Positions 51,695 through 61,793 of a stretch of DNA of 64,000 nucleotides are shown piece by piece. The notes under the pieces are model-generated. The model was given only the letters and a program-made list of their open reading frames with translations. It did not search any database and had not been told where the DNA came from. Source of the stretch: Hymenobacter cellulosivorans (GTDB lineage: Bacteria; Bacteroidota; Bacteroidia; Cytophagales; Hymenobacteraceae); NCBI RefSeq assembly GCF_022919135.1, contig NZ_CP095049.1, forward strand, positions 2,794,501 to 2,858,500, read 5' to 3'. Both the position numbers and the translations under genes were made by a program. Positions within the stretch are counted from its first letter, which is position 1. Each line of letters begins with the position of its first letter.

Positions 51695-54600
51695 ATGAAT
51701 CTGAAACCCTATTTACTGCTGCTGTTAGGCTTTGTGCTTTTCACTAACGGCCAGTTTGCCGCCGCCCAGGGCGTGACTACCGCCGCCATGAAGGGCGTAG
51801 TGCTCGACGCCAAAGGGGAGCCCCTGCCCGGCGCCACCGTCGTTGCCGTCCATGTGCCCACCGGTACGCCCTACGGCACGGCTACCCGCTCCAACGGTCA
51901 GTTTGACCTGCTCAACCTGCGCGTGGGCGGCCCCTACGAACTCAAGGTTTCCTTCGTGGGCTACACGGCTTACAGCCAAAGCAACATCCAACTGGCTCTG
52001 GGCAAAACCTTCGAAGCCAACGTGACCCTGGCTGAGGAAGGCCGCACCCTGGACGAAGTGGTGGTAAAAGGCAACCGCGACGGGCTCATCAACAAGGACC
52101 GGACCGGGGCTTCGACCAACATCAACAACGGCGCCATCCGGACCCTGCCCACCATCAGCCGCTCCCAGGAGGACTTCACTCGCCTCACCCCGCAAAGCAG
52201 CGGCCTGAGCTTCGGGGGGCGCAACTCGCTTTACAACAACTTCTCCCTCGACGGCTCGATCTTCAACAACTCCTTCGGCCTAGACGCGCCCACGCCCGGC
52301 GGGCAAACCAACTCCCAGCCCGTCTCGCTCGACGCCATTGAGCAGCTCGAAGTAAGCCTGGCCCCCTACGACGTGCGCCAGGGCGGCTTTACCGGAGCCG
52401 GCGTGAATGCCGTAACCAAAAGCGGCACCAATGACTTTAAGGGCACGGTCTACACTTTTCTGCGCAACGAAAGCCTGATTGGCGAGAAAGTCGGCGACGT
52501 GACCGTGCGCAACCCCGACCTGAAGTTCAACCAGACTGGCTTTTCCCTGGGTGGCCCGATTATTAAGAACAAGCTGTTCTTCTTTACCAACGCTGAAATA
52601 ACCCGGCGCGACGACCCGGGCCTCACGTTTCGGCCCGCCCAGAATGCGGCCGAAGCCACTGCCGCCCTCAACGGGCAGCTCGACGGGGTAAGCCGGGTGC
52701 TGGAAAGTGACCTGATTGCCATTCGTCAGCGCCTGCTAAGCGTGTACGGCTACGACCCAGGCACTTACCAGGATTTCAAATACCGTACTTCCAGTGACAA
52801 GCTGCTGCTTAAGCTCGACTGGAATATCAGCGCCAACAATACTTTCTCGGTGCGCTACAACTTCCTGCAGAGCTTCCGCGAGCAGGGTCCGCACCCCATT
52901 GCCATTGCGCCTTCCTCCCGGGTGCAGGGCGTGAACACGCTGCAATACTCCAACTCGGGCTACACTATTAACAACGGCCTGAACTCGGTGGTGGGCGAAC
53001 TGAACTCCCGCTTCGGGGAAAAGTTTAGCAACAAGGCCCAGCTTAGCTTTTCGGCCTTCCGCGACGTGCGCGACCTGCCCGACGCTAAGCTGTTTCCGCA
53101 GATTGACATTACCAAAAACGGCACGACCTACGTGAGCGTGGGCACCGAGCAGTTTTCGGCCAATAACGAGCTGAAGCAGAACATTACCCAGTTTACCGAC
53201 AACCTGAGCTACTTTGCCGGGGCCCACGTGCTGACGGCCGGCCTGACGTACGAGCGGTTCAGCTTCTTCAATGCCTTCAACCTGGCCCGCTACGGCTACC
53301 CCTTCTTCGGCGGCCTCGACATTGACCAGTTTTACAAGGTAACGGACCCGACCAATAAGGCTGATTTTGTGGATTTGAATGCCTTGGCTACCGCCGGGGG
53401 CCGTCGGCCCGTGAAGGGCGTCGACGTAAATGTGGCTCAGCTGGGACTCTACGCCCAGGACGAGTGGAACGTAACGCCCGACTTCAAGTTGACCCTGGGC
53501 GTGCGGGCTGATATGCCGATTTATGACACCAAGGTGCCGGCTAATACTCAAATCCTCAACGCCCCGCTGCGTGACTCCAACGGCCAGCCAGCTCAAGTCG
53601 ACGTGACGCAGTTTCCGAAGGCCACGCCGCTGTTTTCGCCCCGCTTGGGCTTCAACTACGCCCTCAACCAGAACACCTACACGACCCAGCTGCGCGGCGG
53701 CTCAGGTATTTTCACCGGCCGTATTCCGTTCGTGTGGATCAGCAATCAGGCTTCCAACTCGCAGTTTGACGCCGGTGGCTACACCTTCCAGATCAACGGT
53801 ACGGCCCGCGACTTCAAGTTTCCGCAGGTGTGGCGCTCCAACCTGGCCATCGACCAGCAACTGCCTGGCGGCATTGTGGCTACGCTGGAAGCCATTTATT
53901 CAAAGGACCGCAACGCCGCTATTCACCGCAACTACAACTTCGTAACGCCCACTGAGCGTCTGCAAGGCACCGACAACCGCCTGATTTACCCGGCATCTGG
54001 CCCGCGCATCACACCGACCTTCAAAGGTCCTGATGGACAGGACAGCTTCCTCGACGCGGGTGTGATTGTGCTCGAAAACACCAACAAGGGCTACCAGTAC
54101 AGCCTGACCGGCCAGCTCAAGAAGGACTTCGCCAACGGCCTATACCTGACGGCAGCTTACACGTACTCCAAGGCCAAGGACGTTACCTCAAACCCCGGCG
54201 AAATTGCCGCCGATGCCTATCAGCGCAACCCCGTGGTGGGCAATGCCAACGACCCCCAGCTGGCCTACAGCGACTTTGGCCTGCAGCACCGCATCATTGG
54301 GGCCGCCGGGAAGCGCTTTGCCTATGCCGACGACAAGCTGGCCACGACTATCAGCTTCTTCTTCGAAGCGGCCCAGGGCAACCGGTTTTCCTACACCTAC
54401 GCCGGCGACCTGAACCGCGACGGTATCGTGGGCAACGACCTGCTGTTTGTGCCCGCCTCCCAGAACCAGATCAACCTGGTCGACATCCGCGACGCTCAGA
54501 ACAACGTGCTGGTAACGGCCGCCCAGCAGTGGAGCCAGCTCAACGCCTATATCGAGCAGGACGACTACCTGAGCTCCCGCCGCGGGCAGTACACGGAGCG

Positions 54601-54913
54601 CAACGGCGCCATCAGCCCCTGGTATACCCAGCTCGACTCCAAGCTGCTCCAGGACTTCTCCGTCAAAACCGGCGCTAAGAAGCATACGCTGCAGTTGAGC
54701 TTCGACGTGCAGAATCTGGGCAACCTGCTCAACGCTGACTGGGGTGTGCGCCGGGTATTTGCCAACAACCGCTTCATCGAAACGGCTTACCCCGCCGCTA
54801 CGCCCGATGCCCCCACGTTCCAGTTCCGGGGCGGCAACCAGACCTTCATCAATAACACCGACCTGAACAGCCGCTGGCGGGCCCAGGTAGGCCTGCGCTA
54901 CATCCTGGACTAG
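51695..54913 (+). CDS. Oar-like TonB-dependent outer membrane receptor
   Basis: 1072 residues. The ATG at 51695 starts a good signal peptide (cut near FAAAQG); an ATG 63 bases upstream would spoil it. A carboxypeptidase-regulatory-like domain follows (TTAAMKGVVLDAKGEPLPGA, ~27-110), then a plug domain with RNSLYNNFSLDGSIFNNSFG and a long barrel (YTFLRNESLIGEKVGD, LFFFTNAEITRRDDPG) ending LRYILD. This matches Oar-type proteins of Myxococcus and Bacteroidota, involved in adhesion, protein import or surface export. No SusD-like partner is adjacent. Confidence 0.92.
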   Translation: MNLKPYLLLLLGFVLFTNGQFAAAQGVTTAAMKGVVLDAKGEPLPGATVVAVHVPTGTPYGTATRSNGQFDLLNLRVGGPYELKVSFVGYTAYSQSNIQLALGKTFEANVTLAEEGRTLDEVVVKGNRDGLINKDRTGASTNINNGAIRTLPTISRSQEDFTRLTPQSSGLSFGGRNSLYNNFSLDGSIFNNSFGLDAPTPGGQTNSQPVSLDAIEQLEVSLAPYDVRQGGFTGAGVNAVTKSGTNDFKGTVYTFLRNESLIGEKVGDVTVRNPDLKFNQTGFSLGGPIIKNKLFFFTNAEITRRDDPGLTFRPAQNAAEATAALNGQLDGVSRVLESDLIAIRQRLLSVYGYDPGTYQDFKYRTSSDKLLLKLDWNISANNTFSVRYNFLQSFREQGPHPIAIAPSSRVQGVNTLQYSNSGYTINNGLNSVVGELNSRFGEKFSNKAQLSFSAFRDVRDLPDAKLFPQIDITKNGTTYVSVGTEQFSANNELKQNITQFTDNLSYFAGAHVLTAGLTYERFSFFNAFNLARYGYPFFGGLDIDQFYKVTDPTNKADFVDLNALATAGGRRPVKGVDVNVAQLGLYAQDEWNVTPDFKLTLGVRADMPIYDTKVPANTQILNAPLRDSNGQPAQVDVTQFPKATPLFSPRLGFNYALNQNTYTTQLRGGSGIFTGRIPFVWISNQASNSQFDAGGYTFQINGTARDFKFPQVWRSNLAIDQQLPGGIVATLEAIYSKDRNAAIHRNYNFVTPTERLQGTDNRLIYPASGPRITPTFKGPDGQDSFLDAGVIVLENTNKGYQYSLTGQLKKDFANGLYLTAAYTYSKAKDVTSNPGEIAADAYQRNPVVGNANDPQLAYSDFGLQHRIIGAAGKRFAYADDKLATTISFFFEAAQGNRFSYTYAGDLNRDGIVGNDLLFVPASQNQINLVDIRDAQNNVLVTAAQQWSQLNAYIEQDDYLSSRRGQYTERNGAISPWYTQLDSKLLQDFSVKTGAKKHTLQLSFDVQNLGNLLNADWGVRRVFANNRFIETAYPAATPDAPTFQFRGGNQTFINNTDLNSRWRAQVGLRYILD

Positions 54914-54930
54914 CGAAGCAACGCCCAACT

Positions 54931-54966
54931 AAAAAGCCCGGAGCAGAACGCTCCGGGCTTTTTTTG
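54931..54966 (+). terminator. Terminator after the Oar-like receptor gene
   Basis: A 14-bp stem (AAAAAGCCCGGAGC and its complement, loop AGAAC) followed by seven T. Confidence 0.92.
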
Positions 54967-55003
54967 CTTAATGGCAGGGGGTATAGCAGGCTGGTAATAA
55001 TGA

Positions 55004-55260
55004 TTAAGCCACTTGTTGTAAGGTAGTAGGGCCAGGGGCCACTAAGTGGCGCACCGCCGGCTGGCCTGGGGAGGCGGGCAGGAGCCGGGGCACCTGTGGA
55101 GTCGGCTTACGGTACCCAAACGAGCCGGGCCGGTAGCCAAAGGAAACGCAGGCAGCCCGCGTCATACAAACAGAGGGGAGACGGGGCCATCCGGCGGCAG
55201 GGACGTGGGCCGCAGGGATGAGGCCACGAAGAGCAGGCAGCGGTTGAACAATGTTTTCAT
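55004..55260 (-). pseudogene. Possible decayed small secreted protein gene
   Basis: An ATG at 55260 begins MKTLFNRCLLFVASS, a signal-peptide-like start, but the frame stops after 32 codons. Adding one base near 55218 leads to a frame that runs to 55004 and contains SFGYRPGSFGYRKP, a Gly/Tyr pattern seen in small exported proteins of this group. A near-consensus -7 box (CAACTTTG) lies upstream. The rest of the 55261-55597 gap shows no gene; the plus-strand frame at 55046-55432 looks non-coding. Confidence 0.3.
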
Positions 55261-55597
55261 AGTCAGAGCAAGCGCGTGGATGAATTTCCGCTGCAAAGTT
55301 GCCGCTGGTATGTTACTTCAATATTCCGCCAAGGTCAAGAATGCGTTATTGGGGAAGTGTTGCGGGGCTAGTGCTTGCTGCTGCTCTACGAATCTACTTG
55401 GGAAAATGTCTGATATAAAGCATGCAGATTAGACTGTGCGTGGCCTTTATTCGGCAGGAAAAGCAGGATATAAGCTTTTTGCGGCTCTTATGGTAACCTG
55501 CTATAATGTCTAATTAAGGTGGAAGTTGGTTTCCGGGTCTCTGCTGGTTCTGCCTAGGTTTACTGCCACCAAAGACCACTATTCAATCCCAGGAACC

Positions 55598-56299
55598 ATG
55601 AAACGCTTATTCCTTTGTTATGCTGCTGCCGCTAGTCTGTTGGGTAGTACTTCCTGTTCCGAGAAGGAGGAAGTTTTCCAGACCACTATCGTCGAGGGCC
55701 GAGTAATGAATCCCTATACCAATCAGCCAGTAGCCGGAGTGCCTGTCGTGGTACACCAGATTATCTCAGGCGGTTTTCTCAGCCCCGGTAACCACTCGAT
55801 AGATTCCATTGCGGGTGCCCATAGTGATGAAACCGGGCACTATCAGCTTGTCTTCGGGGCTAAAGAAACACGTGACTACGAAGTTAAGCTGGATCGTCAG
55901 GATCAGGTGTATGATTTAGACCGTGGCTACGACGGCCACTTCGATGCGCAACCCGGACGTACTAACTCGCTGAACTTTAAAGTTACGCCCTATAAGAATA
56001 TTAAGGTAACTGGTGTCGTCGACAAGGAGGGCCGGAACAGCGTGAATATTCAGGGTGCAATGATTGCTCGCACAAGGTATACAGTACTTAACGTGTTCAC
56101 TGACACGGTTCGCACCAACCAGCGCATTGCCTTTACTCAAACGGTTAAAGTAGTTCCCAACCAGGAATACCAGTTCACCAAATCAACCTACAATCTGGTG
56201 AAGCTACCCTCGGGGACATATGAGTCACGAGCTGTCACGTTTACCAACGTACGGCTCTATGTTGGGTACAATGACACGACTGTGGCCCTCCTGAACTAA
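55598..56299 (+). CDS. Lipoprotein with carboxypeptidase-regulatory-like domain
   Basis: 233 residues from the ATG at 55598. The signal peptide ends in the lipobox-like STSC (Cys20) followed by SEKEE, so the protein is probably lipid-anchored. Residues ~30-115 form a carboxypeptidase-D regulatory-like domain with TTIVEGRVMNPYTNQPVAGVPV and ETGHYQLVFGAKETRDYEV. The second half is beta-rich with no known match. The DNA is more AT-rich than the flanking genes. Function unknown; such domains are usually structural. Confidence 0.75.
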   Translation: MKRLFLCYAAAASLLGSTSCSEKEEVFQTTIVEGRVMNPYTNQPVAGVPVVVHQIISGGFLSPGNHSIDSIAGAHSDETGHYQLVFGAKETRDYEVKLDRQDQVYDLDRGYDGHFDAQPGRTNSLNFKVTPYKNIKVTGVVDKEGRNSVNIQGAMIARTRYTVLNVFTDTVRTNQRIAFTQTVKVVPNQEYQFTKSTYNLVKLPSGTYESRAVTFTNVRLYVGYNDTTVALLN

Positions 56300-56503
56300 C
56301 TGGTGCTGGCTATTTTGTCAGTAGGCCATTAGCGTGGGCAGCTATACAGGTGAAGCGTCTCAAAAGCAGCCAATCCGGTAGGTTGATTGCGGTACCAGTT
56401 TTCTGAATTATCTCCCGCTGCTGGGGCTAGGTTGGGCTGACGGTTCAGTTAGCGGTTAAGTTGTACAAGAAAACGCCACCTCTTTTTCCGGACGAGACCC
56501 CGC

Positions 56504-57262
56504 TTATCGGGCACGTTGCTGCTTCATCCAGGAGGTCAGCAGGGGCAGAGCAAAGACGGCCACGGTAAGCACTGTCAGGCTCGCATCGGCCGCCTCGCTG
56601 CTTAAAAAGCTGCTTAGTGGGTGGTGGGGGAAATAATGCTCGAACAAGGAGAGCAGCAGCTTGAACCCCAGAATACCGATGATAATAAAGGCGGCCGTTT
56701 CCAGGAACGGGTACTTGGACATGAGCAACACGAAGGCCTGGGCCACTAGCCGCATGGACAGAATGCCGATGAACACGCCCAGGCAGATCAGAATCAGGTT
56801 ATCGGTGAAGGCAACGACGGCAAACACGTTGTCGATGCTGAAGGCCAGGTCCATGAGCTCAATCAGGGCTACGGTGGCCCAGAACTTGCCGAACAAACCC
56901 AGGGTGCGGCGAAAAAACCAGCTCTGCTGCTTGTCCTCCATGTGCTCTTGATTTACCGGGCCGCTTTTCGCCCGGAAATAATCGTAGGCCAGGTACAGCA
57001 GATAGAGGCCACCCAAGGGTTTGAGAAACCAGAACTCAATCAGGAAAGAGGCGAACAGGATGCAGAGGCCCCGAAACACGTAGGCGCCGATGATGCCGTA
57101 GCGCAGGGCTTTTTTGCGCTGCTCCTTGGGCAAGTCGCCGACCATGGTGGCCAGCACCGCCGCATTGTCTACCGAGAGCAGGCTTTCGATGATAACCAGG
57201 TTGCCCACGATGGCCAGGGAGCCCACCGGGTTTTCGAGGATTTGTTCGAGGTAAGTAGGCAT
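56504..57262 (-). CDS. TerC-family integral membrane protein
   Basis: 252 residues with seven or more hydrophobic helices. The diagnostic parts are ESLLSVDNAAVLATMV and LIELMDLAFSIDNVFAVVAF, the two acidic SxDN motifs that form the TerC/Alx metal site in the membrane. Members export manganese or assist metalation of exported proteins. The gene lies 17 bases downstream of the DUF2490 gene on the same strand and is probably the last gene of a unit with it and the CitMHS transporter. Confidence 0.9.
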   Translation of the reverse strand: MPTYLEQILENPVGSLAIVGNLVIIESLLSVDNAAVLATMVGDLPKEQRKKALRYGIIGAYVFRGLCILFASFLIEFWFLKPLGGLYLLYLAYDYFRAKSGPVNQEHMEDKQQSWFFRRTLGLFGKFWATVALIELMDLAFSIDNVFAVVAFTDNLILICLGVFIGILSMRLVAQAFVLLMSKYPFLETAAFIIIGILGFKLLLSLFEHYFPHHPLSSFLSSEAADASLTVLTVAVFALPLLTSWMKQQRAR

Positions 57263-57279
57263 ACGAAAGAAAAAAGGGC

Positions 57280-57999
57280 TTACTGGGGCAGGAAGCGGGG
57301 GCGGCGCTCGGGCTGGTCGGCCGACCAGCCGAAGTCGTGGCGCAGGATGAAGGCCAGGTAGTTGGGACGGTCAGAGCCCCCGTTGAACTGGGTCATCCAG
57401 AGCAGCTCGCCGCCCAGGTGCTTGTTAAGCACATAGCCTACACCGCCCCACACCCGGTTGCTGTCGAAGGGGTTGGCTTCATTGCTGAGGCGAATTTCAT
57501 CCTTGATGGTGACGTACCATTTCGGGCTTTCCAGGGCCCGGGGACCCAGTGGCAGGCGTAATGAGGCCAAGTAGCGGAAGCGCAGCCGGAAGTCGCCGGG
57601 CGTCCAGCGCTCCTCGATGCGGTAGCGGTGCAGCAGCCGGGCCCGGCCCAGCTTATTGTTGACGATGAGCTGCTGATAGAGCCGGTTTTCGCGGTTATCC
57701 AGCTTCTGGGTTTGCTCGGCGTCGGCGTAGGGCTGCAGCTGCAGATACATGTAGCCGGCCGCCACCGACATGGGCAGACTCTTGAGGTTATACTGCAGGT
57801 TAGCCAGGCCAAGGAGCAGACGCTTGTCGGTCAGGCCATTGTAAGCGCGGTACTGAGCGCCCAGGTTCACGTCGAAGCGCTGGTTCAGCGAGTACGTACC
57901 CGTGTATTGTAGCCAGCCATTGTACTTGCCCCGGTTTTGGGCCCGCGTGGGCCCGTAGGCCAGCATCAATAACAGAAGGAAGAACATAATCTTTTTCAT
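57280..57999 (-). CDS. DUF2490 outer membrane-like protein
   Basis: 239 residues. A signal peptide is cut near GPTRAQ. The rest is a series of amphipathic beta strands (NGWLQYTGTYSLNQRFDVNLGAQYR, LHRYRIEERWTPGDFRLRFRYLASLRLPL, YVTIKDEIRLSNEAN) ending in an aromatic-containing AFILRHDFGW, as expected for a small outer membrane barrel. DUF2490 proteins are of unknown function. It lies between a transporter gene and terC on the same strand. Confidence 0.85.
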   Translation of the reverse strand: MKKIMFFLLLLMLAYGPTRAQNRGKYNGWLQYTGTYSLNQRFDVNLGAQYRAYNGLTDKRLLLGLANLQYNLKSLPMSVAAGYMYLQLQPYADAEQTQKLDNRENRLYQQLIVNNKLGRARLLHRYRIEERWTPGDFRLRFRYLASLRLPLGPRALESPKWYVTIKDEIRLSNEANPFDSNRVWGGVGYVLNKHLGGELLWMTQFNGGSDRPNYLAFILRHDFGWSADQPERRPRFLPQ

Positions 58000-58077
58000 A
58001 AGTAGATAAGAAGCCGCGGCCTGCCAGGCCGTGGGGTGGGAGGTGAGAGGGAGAAAGCAGGTCAGAAGGAAAGTTGC

Positions 58078-59372
58078 CTACACCGGCACCACGCCCAGAA
58101 TCAGGCAGGTAATGAGCATCACCAGTACGGTGCCGCAGGCCCATTTCAGGGTGAAGCGCTGATGGTCGCCGAAGTCTACCCCGGCCAGGCCGGCCAGCAG
58201 GTAAGTAGAGGGCACCAGGGGGCTGAGCAAGTGCACCGACTGCCCCAGCAACGAGGCCCGGCCCATATCGACCACGCTCACACCAAACTGCGCGGCAGCC
58301 TTCGTGACCAGGGGCAGAATGCCAAAATAGTAGGCATCGTTGCTCATAAAGAAGGTAAAGGGGGCACTGGTAATACCCGTCAGGATGGGCAGGTGGGGCC
58401 CCAGCGAATCGGGAATCAGCGTCACGATGGTTAGCGACATGGCGTCTACCATCTTGGTGCCGGCCAGAATGCCGGTGAAAATGCCGGCGGCAAACACCAT
58501 CCCGGCCACAATCATGGCGTTGCCGGCGTGTGCGTTCAGGCGGCCCCGCTGCTCGCCCAGTTGGGGGTAGTTAATGAGCATGCCCAGGGCGAAGGCCGTC
58601 ATAAACAGCACTGGCAGCGGCACGATGTCCAGAAACAAGCCCACGAGCAGGGCCAGAGTAAGTAGTGCATTCACCCAGAGCAGCCTGGGCCGGCGCAGCG
58701 CCAGCTCTTCAGGGTGAGCTTCGGCTACCAGCGTTTCGGCCTCTTCGGTGATGACGGTGATGCCCAGGCGCTTTTGCTCGCGCTTGCCGAAGATGTAGGC
58801 CACAAACAGCACCCAGCCCGCCGCCACAATCATAGCCGGAATAAGCGGGGTGAACACCTGGGAGGAGTCCAGGTGCAGGGCCGACAGGACGCGGGCCGTG
58901 GGGCCACCCCAGGGCAGAATGTTCATCACGGCGCTCGACAAAAAGGCAGTGGCCGTGAGGATAAGCGGGTTCATTTTCAGCCGCCGGTAGAGAGGCAGCA
59001 TGGCCGCCACCACAATGATGTAGGTAGTCGTGCCGTCGCCGTCGAGCGACACCGACAAAGCCAGCACGGCCGTGCCCAGGACCACCTTGAGCGGGTCGCC
59101 GCCCACCACTTTCACAATTCGGGCCACGATGGGGTCGAACAGGCCCGCGTCGGTCATGATGCCGAAGTACATGATGGCGAAAATCAGCATCACGCCGGTG
59201 GGCGCAATCTTCTTGACTCCGTCCAGCATCATGTCGCCGATTTCGGCCCGGAAGCCCCGATGAGGGCAAAGACAATGGGAATCAGAATCAGCGCCGTCAT
59301 GGCAAACATGCGCTTGGACATGATCAGGTACATGAACGTACTAATCATCAAAAAACCGAGCAGAGAGAGCAT
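58078..59372 (-). CDS. CitMHS-family citrate-type transporter (one frameshift)
   Basis: ~431 residues once one base is added to the C4 run at 59255-59258; then MLSLLGFLMISTFMYLIMSK joins LIGGFRAEIGDMMLDGVKKI in one frame. Without it, a start at 59232 gives 384 residues lacking the first helices. Family signs are KKIAPTGVMLIFAIMYFGIMTDAG, SLDGDGTTTYIIVVAAMLPLY, LPWGGPTARVLSAL and FFMSNDAYYFGILPL. Members import metal-citrate complexes with protons. The break is probably a sequencing undercall. It is upstream of DUF2490 and divergent from a two-component system, as often seen for citrate transporters. Confidence 0.85.
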
Positions 59373-59456
59373 AGCAACAGAAATAGAGGGTGGGCGGGAA
59401 GGTCGATTGGCAGGAGTAGGTCGAAACCTGGAGCGAGTATACCCGCCGATTTAGAA

Positions 59457-59464
59457 TACATTTG
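59457..59464 (+). promoter_or_regulatory. -7 promoter box (TACATTTG) for the two-component operon
   Basis: An exact TAnnTTTG match 76 bases before the response regulator start. No TTG at -33. Confidence 0.45.
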
Positions 59465-59540
59465 GAAGCCGTTGCTTCTTTCTATTTGCCTGAGTGACCA
59501 TTCACTTATCCCGCCCTCCGCTCTTCGGCCTACCCCGCGT

Positions 59541-60224
59541 ATGAAACTATTAATCGTTGAAGATGAGCCCGAGCTGGCCGCCGGCATGAGCAGCTACCTG
59601 CGCGGGCAGCACTACGTGTGTGAGCTGGCCACAACCTTCGATCAGGCCCAGGAGATGATGCTGCTTTATGACTACGACTGTATTCTGCTGGATCTAACGC
59701 TGCCGGGCGGGGATGGGCTGGCGCTGCTGCGGGAGCTTAAGGCCCAGCGGCCGGAAGCCGGCGTCATCATTACCTCGGCCCGCAACGCCGTGGATGACCG
59801 GATTGCCGGCTTGCATCTGGGCGCTGATGACTATTTACCCAAGCCCTTCCATTTGCCCGAGCTTAGTGCCCGCGTGGCGGCCATTGTGCGCCGCCGCCGC
59901 TACAACGGCGCCAACTTGGTGAGCGTGGGCGAGCTGCAGGTGGATGTGGCCGCCCGCCTAGCCTCGCTGCGGGGCCAGGCGCTGAACCTGACCCGTACTG
60001 AGCTGAACCTGCTGTTGCTGCTGCTGGCCAACCAGGGCCGCGTCATCAGTAAAGGGGCCATTGCCGAGCACCTTTCCGGTAACGACGCCGAGCAGTTTGA
60101 CACCTACGAAACGGTGTACGCGCACGTGAAAAACCTCAAGCGCAAGCTCACCGAGGCCGGGGCTCCCAACTACATCCGCATGGTGTACGGCCTGGGCTAC
60201 CGCTTCGACCCCGATTTAGAATAG
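59541..60224 (+). CDS. OmpR-family response regulator
   Basis: 227 residues. The receiver domain has IVEDEPELAAGM, the phospho-acceptor Asp51 in ILLDLTLPGGDG, ITSARNAVDD and DYLPKPFHLPEL. The winged-helix DNA-binding domain begins ~130 and ends with YETVYAHVKNLKRKL and IRMVYGLGYRF. The ATG at 59541 starts the conserved receiver. Its kinase gene follows 23 bases downstream. The divergent CitMHS transporter gene is a natural candidate target, by position only. Confidence 0.93.
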   Translation: MKLLIVEDEPELAAGMSSYLRGQHYVCELATTFDQAQEMMLLYDYDCILLDLTLPGGDGLALLRELKAQRPEAGVIITSARNAVDDRIAGLHLGADDYLPKPFHLPELSARVAAIVRRRRYNGANLVSVGELQVDVAARLASLRGQALNLTRTELNLLLLLLANQGRVISKGAIAEHLSGNDAEQFDTYETVYAHVKNLKRKLTEAGAPNYIRMVYGLGYRFDPDLE

Positions 60225-60247
60225 CCATTCAGTACTAGCCCGGCTGC

Positions 60248-61528
60248 ATGAAACTCCTCACCCGCACCACCCTGATTTTTCTGCTGTATGCCAGCGTGGT
60301 GGCCGGGGCCGGCACGTTCGTGTACTACGGCCTGATTCACAAGCTTTACTACGCCTACGTCGACCGGACCCTGAGCCGACGCAAGCTGCGGGTCGAAAAA
60401 GCCCTGCGCCTGTATCTGCACAGTCCGGCCGACCTAGCATACTGGCATCAGCTGGATCATAACGTGGAGTTCGTGCCCCTGCCTGCGCCGCCCCCGCGCC
60501 GCCCCGACCAGCTCCGGGAGCGGCTGATGTACAACGAGCTAACGGGCAAAAGCCAGCCCTACCGCCAGCTTTCCTCAGCCGTGCTGTTTCAGGGCCGCCC
60601 CTACGAGCTGCAAATCCGGGTTTCCCTGTTCGATACCCAGCAACTGCTTTTGCGCATCGTGCTGGCGGGCGCAGGGCTGTTTGGGCTGCTGGTGCTCGGG
60701 TTGTTCGGGCTGCAGTTTGTGCTGAATCGACGGCTGTGGCAGCCCTTTTACGTGCTGCTCGAGCAACTACAGCGTTACAAGCTCAACCGCAACGAGCCCA
60801 TCACGCTGCCGGCCACTTCCATCCGGGAGTTTCAGCAGTTGCAGGAGGCCGTGCAGCTGCTGCTGCGCCAAAACCAGCACGTGTACCGGCAGCAAAAGGA
60901 ATTCACGGAAAATGCGGCCCACGAAATTCAAACTCCGCTAGCCGTGTTGCGCACCCAGCTTGATTTGCTGGTTCAGGCGCCGGGCTTGACGGAAGAGCAA
61001 GCCGGCTACATCGAAGGCATTATGGGCGTGACGCAGAGGCTCACCCACCTCACCAAAAGCCTGCTACTACTGGCCCAGCTTGACAATCAGCTGTTTTTCC
61101 CCGCGGAAACCGTGGACGTAGCGACCATCCTGCGCACGCAACTTTCCCACCTACAGCATTTGGTGGCAACGCGGCGCCTTACGCTAGAAACCGACATTGC
61201 GGCCTCCGTACCGATGCAGATTCACCGTGGACTTCTGGAAGTACTGGTCAGTAATCTGCTGGTCAATGCCATTCGGCACAATATCGCGCAAGGACACCTT
61301 CTCGTGCGCTTAACACCAGAGGCCCTGACGGTAGAAAACACCGGCCAGGAACAGTCGTTGCAGGAAGCTGGCCTGTTCAGTCGCTTTCACAAAGCTTCCG
61401 ACGGCTCGGCGGAGGGTGTCGGGCTAGGCTTGACCCTGGTGCTGCAAATTTGCACGAATTGCGGGTTGCCGTTACGCTACAGCTACGTGGCCCCAGGACG
61501 TCATCGACAACAGGTGTTGCTCCATTAA
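60248..61528 (+). CDS. Sensor histidine kinase
   Basis: 426 residues. Two transmembrane helices (about 8-28 and 134-160) enclose a ~105-residue periplasmic sensor region. The dimerisation domain has FTENAAHEIQTPLAVLRTQLD, with phospho-acceptor His225. The ATPase domain has an N-box LLVNAIRHNI and a G-box VGLGLTLV; the first G-box is poorly kept. The response regulator directly precedes it. The ligand is unknown. Confidence 0.92.
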   Translation: MKLLTRTTLIFLLYASVVAGAGTFVYYGLIHKLYYAYVDRTLSRRKLRVEKALRLYLHSPADLAYWHQLDHNVEFVPLPAPPPRRPDQLRERLMYNELTGKSQPYRQLSSAVLFQGRPYELQIRVSLFDTQQLLLRIVLAGAGLFGLLVLGLFGLQFVLNRRLWQPFYVLLEQLQRYKLNRNEPITLPATSIREFQQLQEAVQLLLRQNQHVYRQQKEFTENAAHEIQTPLAVLRTQLDLLVQAPGLTEEQAGYIEGIMGVTQRLTHLTKSLLLLAQLDNQLFFPAETVDVATILRTQLSHLQHLVATRRLTLETDIAASVPMQIHRGLLEVLVSNLLVNAIRHNIAQGHLLVRLTPEALTVENTGQEQSLQEAGLFSRFHKASDGSAEGVGLGLTLVLQICTNCGLPLRYSYVAPGRHRQQVLLH

Positions 61529-61717
61529 GTACCGATTTTTCGGTCCCAGTTGGCTGGAAAAGCCCAGCGTGTTATCGAATAATTTGGGGCACTAGGCAAA
61601 GCTCAGCGGCTTAAAAACCATAACCCGGCGAATCACGGCAAGCGTACTTGAAAAGGGCCGTCTTTTCGCGCTACGGTACTTTCGCTGAAAAACTCGTGTC
61701 AAACGTGCAAATGCAAA

Positions 61718-61768
61718 AAGCCTGAAAACGGACCCCTCTAGCATGCTAGAAAGGCCGTTTTCAGGCTA
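61718..61768 (-). terminator. Terminator after tRNA-Leu
   Basis: A stem of GCCTGAAAACGG and its complement with an inner CTAG-CATG-CTAG palindrome. On the minus strand it is followed by five T. Confidence 0.8.
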
Positions 61769-61793
61769 GTAGGTAGGATTCCCTACCTCAAAG

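Noticed and set aside
55046..55432. 128-codon plus-strand frame
   Set aside because: Arg/Gly-rich with no domain or signal; the minus strand shows a better but still weak case for a decayed gene.
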